Notes under the pieces: generated by a model | Seen by the model: the letters and a program-made list of their open reading frames with translations, nothing else | Told to the model about the DNA's origin: nothing | The model's database searches: none | Shown: one piece after another, positions 7,673 to 16,457 of the stretch | How the letters are laid out: each line of letters opens with the position of its first letter | Position numbering within the stretch: the first letter of the stretch is position 1 | From: JANNYA01 sp031422315 | GTDB lineage: Bacteria > Pseudomonadota > Gammaproteobacteria > Xanthomonadales > SZUA-5 | DNA length: 27,205 nt | Direction of reading: 5' to 3' | NCBI GenBank assembly: GCA_031422315.1 | Contig: JANOQN010000029.1 | Location: 1 to 27,205 of the forward strand | Program-made: the position numbers and the translations under genes

Positions 7673-8862
7673 CCCGCCGCCTTACGTAAAGCCTCAGCCC
7701 GATCCGTTTTTTCCCAGGTGAATGCGGTGGCGACGCTGCCGTCTTCCATTTTGATGTCATAGGGCTTGCGGCCGAAGTGGCCGTAGCTAGCCGTGGGCTG
7801 GTAGATCGGGTGCAGCAAGTCGAGCATTTTGGTGATGCCGTACGGGCGCAAGTCAAAATGTGCGCGGATCAATTTCTCGATCAGTGCGTCTTCAATTTTG
7901 CCAGTGCCGAAGGTGGTAACAGAGATAGAGGTTGGCTCAGCCACGCCTATCGCATAGCTTACCTGCACTTCGCATTTGTCGGCCAAGCGCGCGGCGACAA
8001 TGTTCTTCGCGACGTAGCGCGCGGCGTAGGCAGCAGAGCGATCTACTTTGCTTGGATCTTTGCCGGAGAACGCGCCGCCGCCGTGGCGTGCCATGCCGCC
8101 GTAGCTATCGACGATAATTTTGCGGCCGGTTAAACCGCAATCGCCGACTGGGCCGCCGATGACGAAGTTGCCAGTGGGGTTGATGTGGAATTTGGTCTTT
8201 TTGTCTATCAGTTTGACTGGCAGCACCGGCTTGATAATCAGCTCCATCACCGCTTCACGCAGGTCTTTTAGCTTGACCGAAGGATCGTGCTGGGTGGATA
8301 GCACTACCGCATCGATTCCAGCGATTTTGCCGTCTTCATAACGCAGCGTAACTTGGCTTTTTGCATCCGGGCGCAGCCAGGCTGCTTTGCTGTTTTTTGC
8401 TTTGCGTACCTTCGCCTGTTGCTCGACTAAGCGGTGGCTGTAATACAGCGGGGCTGGCATGAATTCTGGGGCTTCATTGCAGGCAAAACCAAACATAAGG
8501 CCTTGATCGCCTGCGCCTTGATCTTCAGGTTTTTTACGATCTACGCCCTGATTGATATCCGGGCTTTGCTTGCCAATCATATTGATGACCGCGCAAGTGT
8601 TGCCATCAAATCCAACGTCAGAATTGTTGTAGCCGATATCGTTAACTACTTTACGAGTGATCGCTTCGATATCGATCCAAGCGGAGGTCGTGACCTCACC
8701 GGCAACAATCACCGCACCAGTTTTTGCGAGCGTTTCACAGGCTACGCGGGCGCGCTTGTCTTGCTTCAAAATCGCATCGAGTACGGCGTCAGAAACTTGA
8801 TCACACAGTTTGTCAGGGTGGCCTTCGGAAACGGATTCAGAAGTAAACAGATAAGCGCTCAT
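7663..8862 (-). CDS. metK: S-adenosylmethionine synthase MetK
   Basis: The protein has 399 residues and makes S-adenosylmethionine from methionine and ATP in the cytoplasm. Family signatures are visible in order: GHPDKLCDQVSDAVLD near the N-terminus (ATP and metal site), GAGDQGLMFGFACNE in the middle, and GGGAFSGKDPSKVDRSAAY in the C-terminal third. Length is slightly above the usual 380-390. The ATG is preceded by AAGGAAC, a good ribosome binding site. It ends inside a 14-bp minisatellite. The upstream 176 bp hold a small hairpin (8936-8955), but I do not recognise a known SAM riboswitch there. Confidence 0.98.
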   Translation of the reverse strand: MSAYLFTSESVSEGHPDKLCDQVSDAVLDAILKQDKRARVACETLAKTGAVIVAGEVTTSAWIDIEAITRKVVNDIGYNNSDVGFDGNTCAVINMIGKQSPDINQGVDRKKPEDQGAGDQGLMFGFACNEAPEFMPAPLYYSHRLVEQQAKVRKAKNSKAAWLRPDAKSQVTLRYEDGKIAGIDAVVLSTQHDPSVKLKDLREAVMELIIKPVLPVKLIDKKTKFHINPTGNFVIGGPVGDCGLTGRKIIVDSYGGMARHGGGAFSGKDPSKVDRSAAYAARYVAKNIVAARLADKCEVQVSYAIGVAEPTSISVTTFGTGKIEDALIEKLIRAHFDLRPYGITKMLDLLHPIYQPTASYGHFGRKPYDIKMEDGSVATAFTWEKTDRAEALRKAAGLK

Positions 8863-8935
8863 GCGATGTTCCTTAGATTAAAAGTGAGATTGAAAACGGA
8901 TTGGGAAAAACTCGAACGCAGCAAAAGCGATCGGA

Positions 8936-8955
8936 GGCTGTGCCCTACGACAGCC
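8936..8955 (-). other. Small hairpin in the metK leader
   Basis: A 6-bp stem GGCTGT/ACAGCC with an 8-nt loop lies about 75 bp upstream of the metK start. It may be a leader RNA structure, but it is short and does not match any SAM-binding riboswitch that I recognise. Confidence 0.3.
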
Positions 8956-9038
8956 GCGCATAATACACGCAGTGGGTAATTGCTCGCAGGTGTATAGACG
9001 TCCGTTTAACTGCACGAAAGCGCAAGTTGCCGATCAAT

Positions 9039-9812
9039 TCAGAAACCATAGCTCATAAAGCCGCCATCGACCGCCAAACAACTTCCGGTGATGTAGCTGG
9101 ACGCAGGCAAGCACAAAAATGCAATTGCAGCCGCGACCTCATGCGGCTCGCCAATTCTGCCGAGCGGGGTACGAGCCAATACTTCTTCTAAATATTCGGG
9201 CGCGGCAAGCGCTGCTTCCGAACGCTGCGTGCGGATGTACCAGGGCGCGATCGCGTTGACGCGAATGCCATCGCTTGCCCATTCACAAGCTAAATTGCGG
9301 GTCATTTGAATCAGCGCAGCTTTGCTCATGCCATACGCTGCACCGGTGCGCACGTGTGTCAGACCGGATACGCTTGCGACGTTGACAATGCGCGCGTCAC
9401 CATGCTGTTTGAGCTGCGGGTAGAGCATGCGGCAAGTTTCAAATGCGCTGGCCACATTGGTGTTTAGGATAAACGCCAGATCCACATCGGAATAAGCGCT
9501 CATTCGCTGCACGCGATTGTTGCCGACGTTGTTAATGAGCGCGTGTACTTCACGATCGGCATCGCGCAGCCAATCGAGCAGGCTCTCGCGGCCTTCGCCA
9601 TCGGCTAAATCGGCGCTGACGTATTGCACTGAGACGTCAAAATCATCTTCTAATTCACGCGTAATTACGCCTAAGCGATCTTCATCACGCGCGACCAGGA
9701 TCAAATCTGCGCCAAGCTGCGCGAATTCACGCGCGCAGGCGTAGCCAATGCCTTGGCTGGCACCAGTAATGAGCGCTGTTTTCCCGGTCAATTGCCAGCG
9801 AATGTTGGCCAT
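9039..9812 (-). CDS. Short-chain dehydrogenase/reductase (tropinone reductase-like)
   Basis: The protein has 257 residues, a typical classical SDR length. The cofactor loop TGASQGIG is at residues 16-23, NNVG near 95-98, and the catalytic residues are Ser147, Tyr160 and Lys164 (YGMSK), followed by RVNAIAPWYIRT. The fold binds NAD(P)H and reduces or oxidises a carbonyl/alcohol. The arginine at residue 42 after the second beta strand suggests NADP(H) preference. Overall similarity to the tropinone-reductase-like group is my impression; the substrate is unknown. It is a single gene with 32 bp to the exported protein gene upstream on the same strand, so co-transcription is possible. Confidence 0.93.
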   Translation of the reverse strand: MANIRWQLTGKTALITGASQGIGYACAREFAQLGADLILVARDEDRLGVITRELEDDFDVSVQYVSADLADGEGRESLLDWLRDADREVHALINNVGNNRVQRMSAYSDVDLAFILNTNVASAFETCRMLYPQLKQHGDARIVNVASVSGLTHVRTGAAYGMSKAALIQMTRNLACEWASDGIRVNAIAPWYIRTQRSEAALAAPEYLEEVLARTPLGRIGEPHEVAAAIAFLCLPASSYITGSCLAVDGGFMSYGF

Positions 9813-9844
9813 CGAATTCCCCTGCGTGTTGCGTTATTCAATTC

Positions 9845-10384
9845 TTATTCGATGCGTTTGACGCGGACTGATAAATTATTGGCTTTGAACTGCATGATCC
9901 AGGAGCCGCCAAATTTCGGCTTAATTCGAACCCGCAAATGGCTCAGGCGGCCACGCCATTGATCGGAATTGACCTGCTGCCAAACTTGCCCATTGTTTAA
10001 GCGAATGCGCGTGTTGCCAGTCAACTCGGTAATCTCGCTGCTCAGCTCGGCATCAAACGCCATTCGCTTTACCGACTGCTTTTTGCGCTCGGGTTCTGGG
10101 TAGCTGATTTCTGGTGCCGTAGCGGTCATCGGCGCAATGGCTTTGAGGTTGACGCTTCCAGGCGCATCGCCTTCGGGCGCCGCCGTTGGAACAATCGCGC
10201 TCGGCTGGGCTTTTTGCTGGGCGTCAAGCCAGCTTTGCAACGCCGCTCGCTCGGCTGCATCAAGTTTGGTCAGCCCAGTAGTGCGTAAAGCTTCGGCGGA
10301 CATCTGTGATAAATCCTGCGCTCTGGCGGTACTGAATGCCATAAGGGTGAGCAGGGAACTTAGTAATATGAATCGCATACGCAT
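9845..10384 (-). CDS. Small exported protein of unknown function
   Basis: The protein has 179 residues. A signal peptide (hydrophobic about 5-17, cleavage after ARA near residue 23) is followed by a short helical motif, LTKLDAAERAALQSWLDAQ, then a low-complexity Pro/Ala stretch. A C-terminal beta-rich domain contains TRIRLNNGQVWQQ and ends KANNLSVRVKRIE. This arrangement is familiar from conserved hypothetical proteins of Xanthomonadales-type genomes, but no function is known to me. The ATG at 10384 is chosen because AAAGGAG precedes it by six bases and the signal peptide starts there; the reading frame is open further upstream without support. Confidence 0.82.
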   Translation of the reverse strand: MRMRFILLSSLLTLMAFSTARAQDLSQMSAEALRTTGLTKLDAAERAALQSWLDAQQKAQPSAIVPTAAPEGDAPGSVNLKAIAPMTATAPEISYPEPERKKQSVKRMAFDAELSSEITELTGNTRIRLNNGQVWQQVNSDQWRGRLSHLRVRIKPKFGGSWIMQFKANNLSVRVKRIE

Positions 10385-10756
10385 CAAAGGCTCCTTTTGC
10401 AAACTGTGAGCTGAAGTGTAACCAAGTCCTAACGCGTGCTTAACACCAAATTGGGCTGTGCTACCTATAATTTTTTCACAAATTTTTGATTGCTTGAAAA
10501 AACAGCATGTTGCGAAAAAATAAACGATCCAACTGTGCAAGCATTCACAACTCACATATTTTTGGAGTAGAATCTCCAGAACGCCCTGGCAGTCTGTGCG
10601 CCAAGACGCGATTCTTACTGATTTTTTAGTCTTATATTTTTCTGCCGTAGCTAAAGCCCGTATTCCAAGCCCAAACCTAGGGGTCAACATTTTCGCAACA
10701 GCCCTTTGCCTGATCTTGTAGTTGCAACATCCCTTTCTTATGTAGAGCTATACCCC
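10385..10756. other. Divergent intergenic region
   Basis: These 372 bp separate two divergently transcribed exported-protein genes and should hold both promoters. The central part (about 10465-10525) is rich in A and T runs, which fits a promoter or nucleoid-protein site. I cannot point to a convincing -35/-10 pair, hairpin terminator or RNA gene. Confidence 0.5.
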
Positions 10757-12919
10757 ATGACGAAATCTAGCCATTCTTCTTACGCTAACGCCAGCAATCG
10801 CTCACAAAAGCCAGCGTTCGCCCTGCTTGCGGCGGCCCTCATGCTGATGCAGAGCCCAGTATTTGCACGTGAAGTGCAGCTCAAAGTAAATAATCTTTTG
10901 CCGATTCGACTGAAAGCCAACGAATCCGGCGCAGCGATAGCGCAAGACGGCCAGTCAGTCGCTTATTTTGCAAACAACGTTCCCGGGCAACTGAATCGAC
11001 GCACGCTACAAGTTCGCTTAGCGGAACCACTTTTGTGCGCAGATTTCAGCACCGGTGTATCAGATGATCGTTTGCGATTGCGCTTAGTCCAAAGTAATAA
11101 CGATATCCAAGACTTTGGCACACGTGGCTTTGCCGGCTTAGTCAACTTCAATGCGGGTAACGATTCTGGCGGTGTGCGCTATCAACATGATCCGCTAAAC
11201 GCCAATCTGTCATTTCTGAAGGTGTCGACTAACACGCTGGTTTGCTACGACTTCTCTTCGGACTTTTTGTTTAGTGACGGATTTGAAACCAATAACCGAA
11301 ATGTCGCTGTCACAAACAACGTGAGCAACGGTAATAGCCAGCGCTTGGGTGCTGAAATAGATTTGAGTACCAGCATTCGCACGCCATCAGGTGCGCCACT
11401 GAGTTCAGCACGCCCTGGCGCGCCGTTGGATTACGTTATCACCGTGACTAACAACGGCAACACTTCGGCGAGTAACGTACAGGTGCGCGACTACTTCCCG
11501 AAACGCACGAATGTTGCAAACGGCAACCCGACTGGCGCAGCTTTTGACAATGGTAGCTGGCTATGCACGGCTGCTGGCGGCGCAAGCTGCGGCGTAGCGA
11601 GCGGATCGAACTACGTATTCTTGCCTAGCGCAAGCATCCCGCCCGCGGGCTCACTGCGAATTTCAGTCAATCGCAACCTGAGCAATTCGCCTGCGCTTCC
11701 CGCCGGTTCGCTGTTCTCATTGCAGGCTGCAGCATTTGTAGCACCGTCTGAGGCGGAGATCGTTACAAACAACAATGCGGTCAGTATTCCAATGACTGCG
11801 GTTACAAATAGCGCTCCCACCATTGCAATATTGAATAATCCGACTCAAACGCGCGGCGCTTGTCCGATTAGCGGCCAAAATACCTGCTTAATGTCAGTGA
11901 CTGTTGGAGATGATTCCACAGCGCCTGTCAATATCAATTTCAATGTGGTTTCAACGAACGCAAACTTGGAAATTGATGAAGTCAGTTCGCCAAACAATGC
12001 GCCAACCGAGCGCCGTATTCGTTACAAGCTTGCACCAACATTTAGCGGCCAAGCTATTGTCAACGCGACGGCAATAGATGCAAGCGGAGCATCGACCACG
12101 CTGCCAATTGTGGTTACAGTGACCGATCCACCACCCACGATTACCGACGTCGCAGACATATCGCGCGATGAAGATGCGGGTGCTACAGGTGAAGCCTCTG
12201 CATTGATGGTCATCGGTCCGATTGCTGTAACGATTGGCGGCGTAGGTGTAGATGTAAATGCTGCGCAATTTGAGGCAGTAAGCTTCGATACCGGCATCAT
12301 TCCACAAAGTGCAGTGGTTGTCGGTGGTTCCGGTGCAAATCGGACGGTCACCATTACTGTGCCGCGCCATGCTTACAACGCGCTAAGTGCAACTGTTGGT
12401 GCGCCGAGCAACATTACTTTGACGGTTCGTAATGGAACAGCTTCTGCAAGCGATAACTTTAGCGTGCGCTTGATTGCAGTGAACGATCCGCCAGTACTGC
12501 GCGTATTGGCAGAGCGTAGCTTTACTGGTCCGTTTGGTAATTTGAATGGTTCAATTGCCGATTGGGTGCAAGAGCGAAGCGTAGGTGCGGCAAATGAAGC
12601 CAGCCCACCAGCCGGTAGCGGTGTGCCTGCTCAGACATTGCTAGATGCGGTGATTTTGAATCCTCCTCAGCAAACCACTCCGGCTGTACTTTCAAGCGCG
12701 GTGTCGCCAAGCTTTGCAACGTCAAATCCGAACACCTTGCAATTCCGCTGGGTTGCATCGCCGCAACCTACGGGTGCAGCGTGCGTATTTGCTGAAGTGT
12801 CAGAAGCTGATATCGGTCAAGCTGGCGGCTCATTGTTCACGCAAGCTACGGGCAAAATCCGCGTCAATGGCGGGGATTTAATCTGCGGCGCGCCGCCTCA
12901 AAGGGCTGTTTCAAAATAA
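10757..12919 (+). CDS. Large secreted protein with DUF11-like and cadherin/Ig-like repeats
   Basis: The protein has 720 residues from the ATG at 10757, the start that gives a clean signal peptide (hydrophobic 21-31, cleavage after VFA near residue 37); a TTG start 51 bp upstream is less likely. About residues 205-345 resemble DUF11 repeats (DYVITVTNNGNTSASNVQV). The region beyond has beta-sandwich style segments with VTVTDPPPTI and IAVNDPPVL, typical junctions between cadherin/Ig-like domains. LFSDGFE near residue 175 resembles a short motif I associate with secreted proteins of Xanthomonadales-type genomes. No C-terminal anchor or sorting signal is obvious. It probably acts at the cell surface or outside. 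The codons are richer in asparagine, serine and threonine than neighbouring genes. Confidence 0.85.
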   Translation: MTKSSHSSYANASNRSQKPAFALLAAALMLMQSPVFAREVQLKVNNLLPIRLKANESGAAIAQDGQSVAYFANNVPGQLNRRTLQVRLAEPLLCADFSTGVSDDRLRLRLVQSNNDIQDFGTRGFAGLVNFNAGNDSGGVRYQHDPLNANLSFLKVSTNTLVCYDFSSDFLFSDGFETNNRNVAVTNNVSNGNSQRLGAEIDLSTSIRTPSGAPLSSARPGAPLDYVITVTNNGNTSASNVQVRDYFPKRTNVANGNPTGAAFDNGSWLCTAAGGASCGVASGSNYVFLPSASIPPAGSLRISVNRNLSNSPALPAGSLFSLQAAAFVAPSEAEIVTNNNAVSIPMTAVTNSAPTIAILNNPTQTRGACPISGQNTCLMSVTVGDDSTAPVNINFNVVSTNANLEIDEVSSPNNAPTERRIRYKLAPTFSGQAIVNATAIDASGASTTLPIVVTVTDPPPTITDVADISRDEDAGATGEASALMVIGPIAVTIGGVGVDVNAAQFEAVSFDTGIIPQSAVVVGGSGANRTVTITVPRHAYNALSATVGAPSNITLTVRNGTASASDNFSVRLIAVNDPPVLRVLAERSFTGPFGNLNGSIADWVQERSVGAANEASPPAGSGVPAQTLLDAVILNPPQQTTPAVLSSAVSPSFATSNPNTLQFRWVASPQPTGAACVFAEVSEADIGQAGGSLFTQATGKIRVNGGDLICGAPPQRAVSK

Positions 12920-12935
12920 GTTAGTAATCTGATTA

Positions 12936-12973
12936 CCCATAAAAAACCCCGCGAAAGCGGGGTTTTTTATGGG
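12936..12973. terminator. Bidirectional rho-independent terminator
   Basis: A perfect 17-bp stem (12936-12952 and 12957-12973) closes on a GAAA tetraloop. The CCCCGC core is flanked by six A on one side and six T on the other. It sits between the secreted-protein gene (+) and the YceH-family gene (-) and can stop transcription from both. Confidence 0.95.
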
Positions 12974-12999
12974 TGCAGATTTTGCTAAAAGATTTGCAG

Positions 13000-13692
13000 C
13001 TACAAGCCCAGTGCCTGTTCTAAAGCGGCCACTCTACCCCGCAGCTCAGCCACTTCGGTGCGCAGCGCGCTGAGTTCTTCATTTGAATTACTACGTTCGG
13101 TTTCCGGCGCAAAGCGATAGTTTGCAATCGCCTCGGCGCTAGGTTGACCGGCCAGTAAATGCGCATATCGATCTTCGCGTTGGCCGGGCGCGCGGCCTAG
13201 CTTGAGCACCAGTGCGGGCGTTCTGGCGCTCAGGCGATCTAACACGTCAATCAAATGATCGACGCTATCAAAGCTGTGCATGCGATTACCGTTTTGCCGC
13301 AGCTCACCCGGCGTTTGCAATCCGCGCAGCATCAGCACGCCGAGCAGCGCCACTGCAGGCGCGCGCAGATCCAGCACTGCGCCAAGTCGGTGTTCGTATT
13401 TCACCGCGCCGCGATCGGGCGGAAAAACTTCTTTGACCAGCTTCAGATCGATCAAATCGCGCATGGTGATTCCCACTGCGCGCTCGTCGCAATTACTGAC
13501 CGGCTCGCGCGAGGTTTTTTGATTGCAGCCCACGCGCGTGCTGTTTAAGGTCAGCGGATATTGCTCAGGTGTAGTAAGCGATTTTTCGATCAGCGTGCCT
13601 AAAACTCGCAGCTCTGCGGCGTTAAGGAGCCGAGGCAACGAGGGTTTTGCCGGCTGTGCTTCATTATCAGGATTTTGCAGGGTTTCGGTCAC
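13000..13692 (-). CDS. yceH: YceH family protein (UPF0502/DUF480)
   Basis: The protein has 230 residues. The family core LGTLIEKSLTTPEQYPL and the following CNQKTSREPV are clear at about residues 30-66. The protein is made of two winged-helix-like domains, and here ends in a coiled-coil segment (ELSALRTEVAELRGRVAALEQ region, about 205-228). The function of the family is not established; the fold suggests nucleic-acid binding. It stands alone between two divergent/convergent neighbours with its own downstream terminator. Confidence 0.92.
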   Translation of the reverse strand: MTETLQNPDNEAQPAKPSLPRLLNAAELRVLGTLIEKSLTTPEQYPLTLNSTRVGCNQKTSREPVSNCDERAVGITMRDLIDLKLVKEVFPPDRGAVKYEHRLGAVLDLRAPAVALLGVLMLRGLQTPGELRQNGNRMHSFDSVDHLIDVLDRLSARTPALVLKLGRAPGQREDRYAHLLAGQPSAEAIANYRFAPETERSNSNEELSALRTEVAELRGRVAALEQALGL

Positions 13693-13840
13693 GGTATTGA
13701 ACTCAGGACAAGTTGATGCGCGACTTTAACTTATGCTGCCTGGCGTTTGCTCGCTAGCCAAGACTTGCAATGCATTTGATTAGAGATTTGGCCCCGAGCG
13801 CAAGCGCTCCGCGGGCTGACCGAGGTAAAAGGCGTGTACT

Positions 13841-13901
13841 TATAACTCATAAAATGGTTTTATATGAGTTATACAAGGCAGGTATATAACTCATGAAATG
13901 G
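13841..13901. promoter_or_regulatory. Operator-like triple repeat at the fic start
   Basis: TATAACTCAT occurs at 13841-13850 and again at 13885-13894, with an inverted copy ATGAGTTATA at 13864-13873. The first two form an 11-bp perfect inverted repeat with an 11-bp gap. The two direct copies extend to 17 bp with a single mismatch. The third copy overlaps the Fic start codon. Centre spacing is about two helical turns, as expected for sites on one face of the DNA. The encoded protein has a C-terminal winged-helix domain, so autoregulation is likely. Confidence 0.7.
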
Positions 13902-15023
13902 AACTGGGAACAGGCAAACTGGCCAGAGTTTAGCTGGGATAGCGCCGCCATGGCCGAACTGGAACTGCAGTTTTCACATCAATCCGGAGTTCTGATCGGG
14001 TCTACCAAGCACTTCAATGAGCTAGACAAATGCCTACTTACGGTCGAGATCATGACTGGAGAAGCGATTAAGAGCTCTGAGATCGAAGGCGAATTATTAA
14101 ATCGCGATAGCGTTCAATCCTCCATTCGCGGTAATTTTGGACTCGCTACTGATAACCGCAAAATACCGCCAGCCGAGCGCGGCATGGCCGAAATGATGGT
14201 GGATTTGTACCACAATTTTGCTGATCCACTATCACATCAGACGCTTTACGATTGGCACAGGATGATGATGAATTCCAGGAGCGACTTAAAAGATGTGGGC
14301 CGCTACCGCACTCATGAAGATCCAATGCAGGTTGTTTCAGGTCCCACCTACAAACCAAAAATCCATTTTGAAGCGCCACCTTCTAAAGTCGTGCAATACG
14401 AGATGGACGCATTTATGGCGTGGTTTGCCAGTACAGCGCCCGGCGGAGCCAGTGAACTACCCGCGTTAACTCGGGCGGGCATCGCCCATCTTTACTTTGT
14501 TTGCATCCACCCCTTTGAAGATGGCAACGGACGTATTGCACGGGCGATCTCGGAAAAAGCGCTGTCTCAATGCCTCAAACAGCCAACGCTCATTGCTTTG
14601 TCCCACGTGATCCAAGCTAAGCGTAAAGCCTATTACGACGCGTTGGAAAGCAACAACAAGTGTCAAACGATTACGGATTGGCTGGTCTATTTTGCTCAAA
14701 CGATTCTAGAAGCACAGTCGTATACACAAGCGATGGTTGATTTCCTGATTGAAAAAACCAAACTCTATGACAAGGTAAGACACCAGCTTAATGCGCGGCA
14801 AGAAAAAGTGCTTGCTCGGATGTTTCGGGAAGGAATAGCGGGGTTTACCGGTGGTTTGAGCGCCAACAATTACATCGGTATTACCGACACATCTCGAGCA
14901 ACCGCTACCCGTGATTTGCAAGAACTCGTGGTCTTGGGCGCTTTAGTTAAAACGGGCGAGCTGAAGGCTACGCGGTATCGTTTGAATATTGCGCGTAACG
15001 ATCTAATTTTGGGCAAGATTTGA
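13893..15023 (+). CDS. Fic-domain protein with N-terminal inhibitory helix and winged helix
   Basis: The protein has 376 residues. Residues 61-66 (SSEIEG) fit the inhibitory motif (S/T)xxxE(G/N), whose Glu blocks productive ATP binding. The catalytic Fic motif HPFEDGNGRIAR is complete at 206-217, including the His. An N-terminal DUF4172-like region (about 1-85) and a C-terminal winged-helix domain (about 300-370, TSRATATRDLQEL recognition segment) complete the standard architecture. Fic enzymes of this class transfer AMP to hydroxyl groups of target proteins. Inhibition within the same chain makes a separate antitoxin unnecessary, and none is seen next door. The target is unknown. The start is the ATG at 13893; the ribosome binding site is weak (GGCAGG about ten bases upstream). 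Confidence 0.93.
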   Translation: MKWNWEQANWPEFSWDSAAMAELELQFSHQSGVLIGSTKHFNELDKCLLTVEIMTGEAIKSSEIEGELLNRDSVQSSIRGNFGLATDNRKIPPAERGMAEMMVDLYHNFADPLSHQTLYDWHRMMMNSRSDLKDVGRYRTHEDPMQVVSGPTYKPKIHFEAPPSKVVQYEMDAFMAWFASTAPGGASELPALTRAGIAHLYFVCIHPFEDGNGRIARAISEKALSQCLKQPTLIALSHVIQAKRKAYYDALESNNKCQTITDWLVYFAQTILEAQSYTQAMVDFLIEKTKLYDKVRHQLNARQEKVLARMFREGIAGFTGGLSANNYIGITDTSRATATRDLQELVVLGALVKTGELKATRYRLNIARNDLILGKI

Positions 15024-15327
15024 GCTGAAGACTCGCAAATTCCGGGTCTTGCGCATCGGCGCAAGATGCTGAAAAGTTAGTGATTTGTATAAAACCGAGC
15101 GACCGTTGACACCTGCACTAGGTCCCCATCTTCGCGGGGATGACGATAAGGGTTGCAACAAGTCAGTCGTACTTTTGAAATGCGTGCCTATTGATTGATT
15201 GGATTCGCTGACTCTAGGGTGGTTTGATTCGACTTCGCTCCCCCGAAACCTAAAAATTGTTGAGAAAGAGTGACGAGCGCATCAATCTGCACTAGCATCC
15301 AGGCTCGGTTGGCTCGGAGTGTAGGTA
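15024..15327. other. Intergenic region with hairpins and a REP-like fragment
   Basis: These 304 bp between the Fic gene and pntAA contain a perfect 8-bp stem with a 4-nt loop (15048-15067) lacking a T-run. They also contain a fragment TCCCCATCTTCGCGGGGATG (15124-15143) that resembles a widespread proteobacterial intergenic palindrome. The rest should include the pnt promoter, which I cannot place with confidence. No RNA gene was recognised. Confidence 0.5.
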
Positions 15328-16455
15328 ATGGCGGTTACGATTGGTGTAGTGAAGGAACGTGCGGCGGGCGAATGCCGCGTTGCGATTAGTCCAGAGATTG
15401 CGAAAAAGTATCGCCAACTTGGCGCGCATGTGCTGCTGGAGCACGGTTTAGGCGAGTTTGCTAAGTTCCCGGATGCGAGTTTTGTGGACGTCGAATTTGC
15501 TGATGCCGCCACCGTGCTGGCGCGTGCAGACGTGCTACTAAAAGTGCAGCCGCCGACCTTAGAGGAAATCGCCCAGCTGCGTGAAGGCTCAAGCGCGATT
15601 GGCTATATGCAGCCGCATTTATCGAGCGAGCGCGTTAAAGCCATGCGGGATCGCAAGATTGCTGCATTCGCCATGGAGCTGTTGCCACGCACCACGCGCG
15701 CGCAGGCGATGGACGTGCTTTCAAGTCAAGCGGGCGTCGCGGGCTATAAAGCCGTGCTGATTGCCGCGCAGCTGTGCGTGAAGTTCTTCCCGATGTTAAC
15801 TACCGCTGCGGGCACGATCCGCCCCTCAAAGGTGCTGATCGTCGGCGCGGGCGTAGCCGGTTTGCAAGCGATAGCTACGGCTCGGCGATTAGGCGCGCAG
15901 GTTGAGGGATTCGATGTGCGCCCGGAAACCAAGGAGCAAATTGAATCTTTGGGCGCGAAGTTCTTGGATTTGGGCGTAAGCGCAGCCGGTTCTGGCGGTT
16001 ACGCGCGCGAGCTGACTCAGGAAGAACGCGCCGAACAGCAAAAACGCTTGGGTGAGCATTTGAGCAAGATTGATGCGGTGGTCACTACCGCTGCAGTTCC
16101 AGGTCGAAAAGCGCCGATCATTATCACCAAAGCAATGGTTGAAGGCATGAAAGCCGGCAGCGTGATTGTCGATTTAGCGGCAGAAGGCGGCGGCAATTGT
16201 GAGCTGACTAAACCGGGTGAAACCTATGACTTAAACGGCGTGACGATCTCGGGCCCGTTGAATTTATCTTCGATGGCGCCGCTGCACGCATCAGAAATGT
16301 ATGCGCGCAATTTGCATAATTTTTTGGTGCTCAGCTTAGCCAAAGAAGGCATTTACAAAGCCAATTTTGAAGATGACTTAGTCGTTGGCACCGCGCTCAC
16401 CTTCGATGGCGCAATCAAACACGAAGCAACTCGAAAAATAGTGGAGGGCGCTTAG
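15328..16455 (+). CDS. pntAA: NAD(P) transhydrogenase subunit alpha, part 1
   Basis: The protein has 375 residues and is the soluble NAD(H)-binding domain I of the proton-translocating transhydrogenase, made here as a separate chain. The N-terminal half is of the alanine dehydrogenase/PNT type (GVVKERAAGECRVAISPE). The Rossmann motif VGAGVAGLQAIATARRLGA is at about residues 169-187, followed by the RQD-loop-type region and VDLAAEGGGNCE. It passes hydride between NADH and NADP+ while PntAB/PntB move protons. The start is supported by GGAGTG upstream. The stop is 2 bp before pntAB, in a tight operon of three genes. Confidence 0.96.
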   Translation: MAVTIGVVKERAAGECRVAISPEIAKKYRQLGAHVLLEHGLGEFAKFPDASFVDVEFADAATVLARADVLLKVQPPTLEEIAQLREGSSAIGYMQPHLSSERVKAMRDRKIAAFAMELLPRTTRAQAMDVLSSQAGVAGYKAVLIAAQLCVKFFPMLTTAAGTIRPSKVLIVGAGVAGLQAIATARRLGAQVEGFDVRPETKEQIESLGAKFLDLGVSAAGSGGYARELTQEERAEQQKRLGEHLSKIDAVVTTAAVPGRKAPIIITKAMVEGMKAGSVIVDLAAEGGGNCELTKPGETYDLNGVTISGPLNLSSMAPLHASEMYARNLHNFLVLSLAKEGIYKANFEDDLVVGTALTFDGAIKHEATRKIVEGA

Positions 16456-16457
16456 CC

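Noticed and set aside
7527..7762. Short + strand frames across the minisatellite
   Set aside because: Their Tyr-Phe-Lys repeats come from the 14-bp units, and they overlap the terminator and the metK end.
8863..9038. Possible SAM or SAH riboswitch upstream of metK
   Set aside because: Only one small hairpin is visible and no conserved core of a known SAM or SAH riboswitch class was recognised.
10385..10690. Upstream extension of the small exported protein gene to 10690
   Set aside because: The ATG at 10384 has a strong ribosome binding site and begins the signal peptide; the extension is cysteine-rich and lacks support.
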